Shown in pieces: positions 60,478 through 64,000 of a stretch of 64,000 nucleotides of DNA; the stretch's first letter is position 1, and every line of letters starts with the position of its first letter. Where the stretch lies: contig NZ_JAGYPF010000005.1 of the NCBI RefSeq assembly GCF_018343535.1, positions 682,001 through 746,000 on the forward strand, read 5' to 3'. The stretch comes from Neobacillus rhizophilus (GTDB lineage: Bacteria > Bacillota > Bacilli > Bacillales > Cytobacillaceae). The position numbers were made by a program, and so were the translations under genes. Below the pieces are notes generated by a model. The model saw only the letters and a program-made list of their open reading frames with translations, was not told the DNA's origin and made no database searches.

Positions 60478-61750
60478 TTTTTTCAGGAGGTGGCTTAATT
60501 GCGAAAAGAGCCACAATTGCTGCCAAGATGCTTAAACTGCTCATTAAAATAAAAATCCAGTGGTTCGGAAACTTCATCAATAAAGCGATAATCGGAGGTC
60601 CGGCTGCAACGCCAATAAACCTCATGGAACTGTAAAGAGAGGTAATGGTACCCCGCTCTTTCTTTTCGACCCCCTCGGTAATAAGCGCATCAAGAGAGGG
60701 GAGGCCTAGACCAATGCCAATCCCCGCAATCAGAAACATGCAAATCATAAACCAAAGCTTAATGGAAATCCATAAGGCTGCAATAGAAAGCCCTGCAGCA
60801 AGAATTCCGCCAAATGTTAACCACTTCATTAACACTTTATTTTTTTTAATCACCTTTCCGCCGATAAAGGAGGATAAGCAAAGTGCTCCAAGAGGTAATG
60901 CCAAAAAGAACCCTTTCTTAAGATCTTTAATGCCATATTCTTTTTCAAACACTTCTGATAGGTAAAATAAGATGCCAAACAGAACAAGCATAAGAATGCC
61001 GCCAATAAAAAAGATGGCATATAGCCAACGACCGCTTTCAGCAAAAGTATTTTTAACATTCATAAAGAAATCCCTAAATGGGATTGTTTTTTGCTTTTTT
61101 TGCGGTGATTTAACAAGAAATACCATCATAAGTACTGAAATAAGACAGAACACAGGGATCGAGAAAAACGGCAAAAACCAGATAAACCCAGCTAAAATTG
61201 CTCCGAAAATGGGACTTAGAACCTTGCCAAACGTATTGGAGGTTTCGATGATTCCTAAGCAGGTGCTCACATCATCCTCATTTTTAAACATATCACCGAC
61301 TAGCGGCAGGACAATCGGAAATGCCCCAGCTGCACCAACCCCTTGAAGTGCACGGCCGACTAAAACCAGCCAGTAAGCGTCCAATTTCCAGGAAGCCCAT
61401 CCCGAAAGCAACCCCCCGAGCGCGGCGATAATTAAACTCGGGATAATTACTTTTTTCCTGCCGATATGATCAGATAAATAGCCGGCAACTGGTATTAAGA
61501 TAATGGCAACGATCGAATAAACAGTTATAATTAAACTCGACTGAAAGGAAGAAATGGATAATTCTTTCTCCAATGCCGGTAATACCGGAATTAACATGGA
61601 ATTTCCTAAAGTCATGACTAATGGAATGGAAGATATAGATAGAATTGCCCACTTCTTGCTAGATATCTCACTTGAGCGATTTTGGCCAGCCTTTGATTGC
61701 TTCTTTTTAGCGGTCCGTGGATTATTCCACAATTGTTCAATGTGTTCCAT
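60473..61750 (-). CDS. major facilitator superfamily exporter
   Basis: 425 residues with 12 predicted spans after a 30-residue basic N-terminus. MFS motif A GYLSDHIGRKKV between helices 2 and 3 and motif C-like GRALQGVGAAGAFPIVLPL, as in drug-proton antiporters of the DHA1/Bcr type. Probable small-molecule efflux pump; substrate unknown. Convergent with the intron. Confidence 0.87.
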   Translation of the reverse strand: MEHIEQLWNNPRTAKKKQSKAGQNRSSEISSKKWAILSISSIPLVMTLGNSMLIPVLPALEKELSISSFQSSLIITVYSIVAIILIPVAGYLSDHIGRKKVIIPSLIIAALGGLLSGWASWKLDAYWLVLVGRALQGVGAAGAFPIVLPLVGDMFKNEDDVSTCLGIIETSNTFGKVLSPIFGAILAGFIWFLPFFSIPVFCLISVLMMVFLVKSPQKKQKTIPFRDFFMNVKNTFAESGRWLYAIFFIGGILMLVLFGILFYLSEVFEKEYGIKDLKKGFFLALPLGALCLSSFIGGKVIKKNKVLMKWLTFGGILAAGLSIAALWISIKLWFMICMFLIAGIGIGLGLPSLDALITEGVEKKERGTITSLYSSMRFIGVAAGPPIIALLMKFPNHWIFILMSSLSILAAIVALFAIKPPPEKK

Positions 61751-61890
61751 TTATCCTCTATCCCGCCTTTTTTCTTTGTACTGTTAATATTCACTATTTT
61801 GATTTAAAAAAACTTAAGGAAGTAATCCTTTTAATGGTAAGGGAAATTAAAAGTTTTTATGAAAAATTCGATAATTCTAAAATTAATCCC

Positions 61891-61917
61891 TTGACAATAT
61901 ACTGGTTATTGTAATAA
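61891..61917 (+). promoter_or_regulatory. trp operon promoter
   Basis: TTGACA (61891-61896) is a perfect -35; TAATAA (61912-61917) is the best -10, at a short 15-nt spacing. It lies just before the first T-box. Confidence 0.6.
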
Positions 61918-61924
61918 CATAAAA

Positions 61925-62215
61925 AACAACAAAATGAACTTGCGGCAGTGATGAAGAGTAGTAGCTTTTACGGATTCAAAAGAGAGCTGATGGTTGGTGA
62001 AAATCAGTGATGACGTTTAAGTGAATGGACTTCTGAGCCTCCAAACCGAACCTTCCATAAGGGGACCAGTAGGCTTTGGCGAAATCTCATCGTTACATGA
62101 GACAGATATTAAAGTATTTATCTTTGATATCGGTAAAGTGAGCTAATTAGTTAGCTAATGAAGGTGGCACCACGGGTCTCCCGTCCTTTTTATGGACGAG
62201 AGGCCCTTTTTTATT
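61925..62215 (+). promoter_or_regulatory. T-box riboswitch 1, tryptophan specifier
   Basis: Stem I start GATGAAGAGTAGTA, specifier loop GAATGGAC with TGG at 62026-62028, antiterminator core AAGGTGGCACCACG (62161-62174) and a terminator GGGTCTCCCGTCC/GGACGAGAGGCCC with T-run to about 62213. Uncharged tRNA-Trp would stabilise the antiterminator and let transcription continue. Confidence 0.9.
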
Positions 62216-62225
62216 GTCAAAAAAA

Positions 62226-62516
62226 TAATGAAATCGATGAGCAAGAGGAGTACGCATATTTATTTCTTTCCAGAGAGTCGGGGAATGGTGTGAGCCCGAT
62301 AAGAAAGGATTTGCCGAATGGACTTGCGAGAGACATCTTGAACTAGAGTAGGGATGTACGGAGTTCCACCGTTAAAAGGATAGGATATCGAGTTATTCGC
62401 TCTGTATCTGAAACGAGGAAGCAAACTAATTGCTTCAAAATGAGGTGGCACCACGATCCGAGAGATTCGTCCTCTATATTCATAACCATGTTATGGATAT
62501 AGGGGACTTTTTTATT
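62226..62516 (+). promoter_or_regulatory. T-box riboswitch 2, tryptophan specifier
   Basis: Second complete T-box: GATGAGCAAGAGGAGTA, distal loop GGGAATGGTGTGAGCCC, specifier GAATGGAC (TGG at 62319-62321), GAGGTGGCACCACG (62443-62456) and the terminator GTCCTCTATATTCATAAC with its complement and T-run (62469-62516). It lies 20 nt before trpE. Tandem Trp T-boxes are known from Bacillus trp operons. Confidence 0.92.
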
Positions 62517-62536
62517 TTCTGAAGGGAGTCAAAACG

Positions 62537-63928
62537 ATGAACATTAAAATGGCTATTTTTATGAAAGAAATAAGCGGTGATACTCTAACACCCATTTCCA
62601 TTTTGCAAAAAATCAGCGGAAAGAAGAAATTCTTACTGGAAAGTTCCCATAAATACAATGATTCCGGCCGCTATTCCTTTATTGGCGCAGACCCAGCCAT
62701 TGAGCTTGTTTCCATAGGAAAGGAAAACCGCGTGATTAAAAGAAATGGGCAAACGCAGCAAATAAGCGGAAATCCATTAGACGTTATAGATAATCTTCTG
62801 CCTGCGGTAAAACTTGATGAGCTGCCATTTCCGTTTATCGGCGGGGCAATTGGCTATGTCGGCTACGATATTATCCGACAGTATGAAGTGATTGGTAAGG
62901 AATACCCGAACAGTTTGAATATGCCGGATGTCCACCTAATGGTGTATGAGGAAGTGATCGTCTTTGATCATCTTGAGGAGAGGGTTTTTATCGTCGGTAT
63001 TCCTCTTCAGGATGATTCAGACAGTGCAAGTATTGAAATGAGAATCGACAAAAGGCTTCAGGAATTAAAAACACCAAATGTTTATGATGAAGAGAATAGT
63101 TTTAGCTTGTCAGGATTTGAATCGGAAATTTCTAAGGAAGCCTTTATCAAGAATGTTGAAATTGCTAAAGAGCATATTTTAGAAGGAGATATTTTCCAGG
63201 TTGTCCTATCGAGAAGGATGAAAGCAGTCTTTGAAGGCTCTCCATTATCGCTTTATCGTAAACACAGGGCTAATAACCCGACGCCATATATGTTCTATAT
63301 CGACTTTGAAGACTATACCGTGATTGGTTCATCGCCTGAGAGCTTAATTAAGACGAGAGGTAAATCAGTCATAGCCAATCCGATAGCCGGAACAAAAAGA
63401 CGAGGACAAACTACTGTTGAAGATGAAGCCATACAAAAGGAATTATTGACTGATGAAAAAGAATTGGCTGAACATAAGATGCTCGTCGATCTTGGCAGAA
63501 ATGATTTGGGAAAGGTTTGCGAATTTGGTTCCGTTCAGGTTGACCGGTACATGGCCATTGAAAAGTTCCGCCATGTTATGCACATCGTTTCAGAAATCAG
63601 CGGAACCCTCCTGTCAGATAAAAACGCGCTTGACGCACTTGCTGCCTGCCTCCCGGCCGGAACAGTATCAGGAGCACCAAAGGTTAGGGCGATGGAAATC
63701 ATTAACACACTTGAAAAATCAAAACGAGGTCTCTATTCGGGAGCGATTGGTTACTTTTCAGTGAATGGAAACATGGACTTTGCCCTTGCGATTCGGACGA
63801 TGATATTAAAAGACGGAAAGGCATTTATTCAAGCTGGTGCCGGCATTGTCCATGATTCCGATCCTGAATCGGAATATGAGGAAACCTTAAATAAATTAAA
63901 AGCATTTTTGGAGGGAACCCTGGGATGA
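62537..63928 (+). CDS. trpE: anthranilate synthase component I
   Basis: 463 residues, slightly shorter than E. coli TrpE. Converts chorismate and ammonia to anthranilate. The feedback region SSHKYNDSGRYSFIGADP contains the LLESS/Trp-binding signature. Catalytic blocks are present: FQVVLSRRM, NPTPYMFYIDFEDYTVIGSSPE (abbreviated PYMFYIDFEDY), PIAGTKRRG, VDLGRNDLGKV, PAGTVSGAPKVRAMEII and AGAGIVHDSDPESEYEET. Overlaps trpG by 4 nt. Confidence 0.96.
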   Translation: MNIKMAIFMKEISGDTLTPISILQKISGKKKFLLESSHKYNDSGRYSFIGADPAIELVSIGKENRVIKRNGQTQQISGNPLDVIDNLLPAVKLDELPFPFIGGAIGYVGYDIIRQYEVIGKEYPNSLNMPDVHLMVYEEVIVFDHLEERVFIVGIPLQDDSDSASIEMRIDKRLQELKTPNVYDEENSFSLSGFESEISKEAFIKNVEIAKEHILEGDIFQVVLSRRMKAVFEGSPLSLYRKHRANNPTPYMFYIDFEDYTVIGSSPESLIKTRGKSVIANPIAGTKRRGQTTVEDEAIQKELLTDEKELAEHKMLVDLGRNDLGKVCEFGSVQVDRYMAIEKFRHVMHIVSEISGTLLSDKNALDALAACLPAGTVSGAPKVRAMEIINTLEKSKRGLYSGAIGYFSVNGNMDFALAIRTMILKDGKAFIQAGAGIVHDSDPESEYEETLNKLKAFLEGTLG

Positions 63929-64000
63929 TATTACTCATTGATAACTTTGACTCATTTACCTTCAACCTTTATCAGTATTTGGGAGAATTAGGGGAAGAAG
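63925..64000 (+). CDS. trpG: anthranilate synthase component II, N-terminal end (3' end outside window)
   Basis: 25 residues visible, MILLIDNFDSFTFNLYQYLG, the TrpG/PabA glutamine amidotransferase start. ATGA overlap with trpE shows an operon. It supplies ammonia to TrpE; PabA cannot be excluded from this end alone. Confidence 0.9.
   Translation, partial: MILLIDNFDSFTFNLYQYLGELGEE

Overview
The window is chromosomal DNA from a low-GC, endospore-forming Bacillaceae, a Bacillus sensu lato species distinct from B. subtilis. Supporting signs are three GerA-type germination genes, a GerP/Hsp20 spore-coat cluster behind a consensus sigma-K promoter, spo0M, the sinR/tapA-sipW-tasA biofilm locus, and two stretches in recognisable B. 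subtilis gene order: thyA-dfrA ... ypmQ-ypmR-ypmS ... msrA-msrB, and yodT-S-R-Q-P-kamA-yokU-yozE-yodN-yozD-yodL-deoD-ctp.

Layout. 1-4.8 kb is an envelope-stress cluster (HAD phosphatase tail, YceG, TelA, two TerD) behind a consensus sigma-W promoter. 4.9-9 kb holds a secreted anthrax-lethal-factor-like metalloprotease, thymidylate synthase/DHFR, TatA-TatC and SinR. 9.1-12.3 kb is a matrix locus: TapA, signal peptidase SipW, TasA and an LPXTG-anchored TasA-like protein, with SinR-box-like sites around its promoter. 12.4-20.6 kb carries an MBL hydrolase, a GerA-type receptor operon, SCO1, YpmR/YpmS and MsrA/MsrB. 21.3-23.6 kb has a DUF502 protein, a YjcZ peptide and a Ktr potassium channel.

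23.7-32.4 kb is a beta-lysine pathway: aminotransferase, two CoA-transferase subunits, M20 deacetylase, beta-lysine acetyltransferase, a KamR-like sigma-54 activator and lysine 2,3-aminomutase. A consensus -24/-12 promoter precedes kamA, and two matching inverted repeats look like KamR enhancer sites. 32.4-41.4 kb is the yodN-yodL-deoD-ctp neighbourhood with a small-peptide/kinase/Spo0M operon. 41.4-43.3 kb is the sigma-K spore cluster. 43.5-51.2 kb mixes metabolic and unknown genes (SDR, GNAT, amidohydrolase, patatin, DapF). 51.2-54.2 kb is the divergent LigD/Ku NHEJ pair, followed by tRNA-Ser(CGA) and tRNA-Gly(CCC). 54.9-58.5 kb is fruRKA. A group IIC-like intron sits just past the fruA terminator, then an MFS exporter, and at the right edge trpE (with the start of trpG) behind two tandem tryptophan T-boxes.

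The least explained material is intergenic. GC-rich 158-bp repeats occur as inverted copies 12 kb apart. A 58-bp terminator-bearing repeat is shared by ku and the intron flank. Four hairpin-bearing repeat loci (20.9, 36.0, 48.3 and 48.9 kb) are all built on a period of about 51-52 bp. No CRISPR array, prophage or dedicated defence island was seen.
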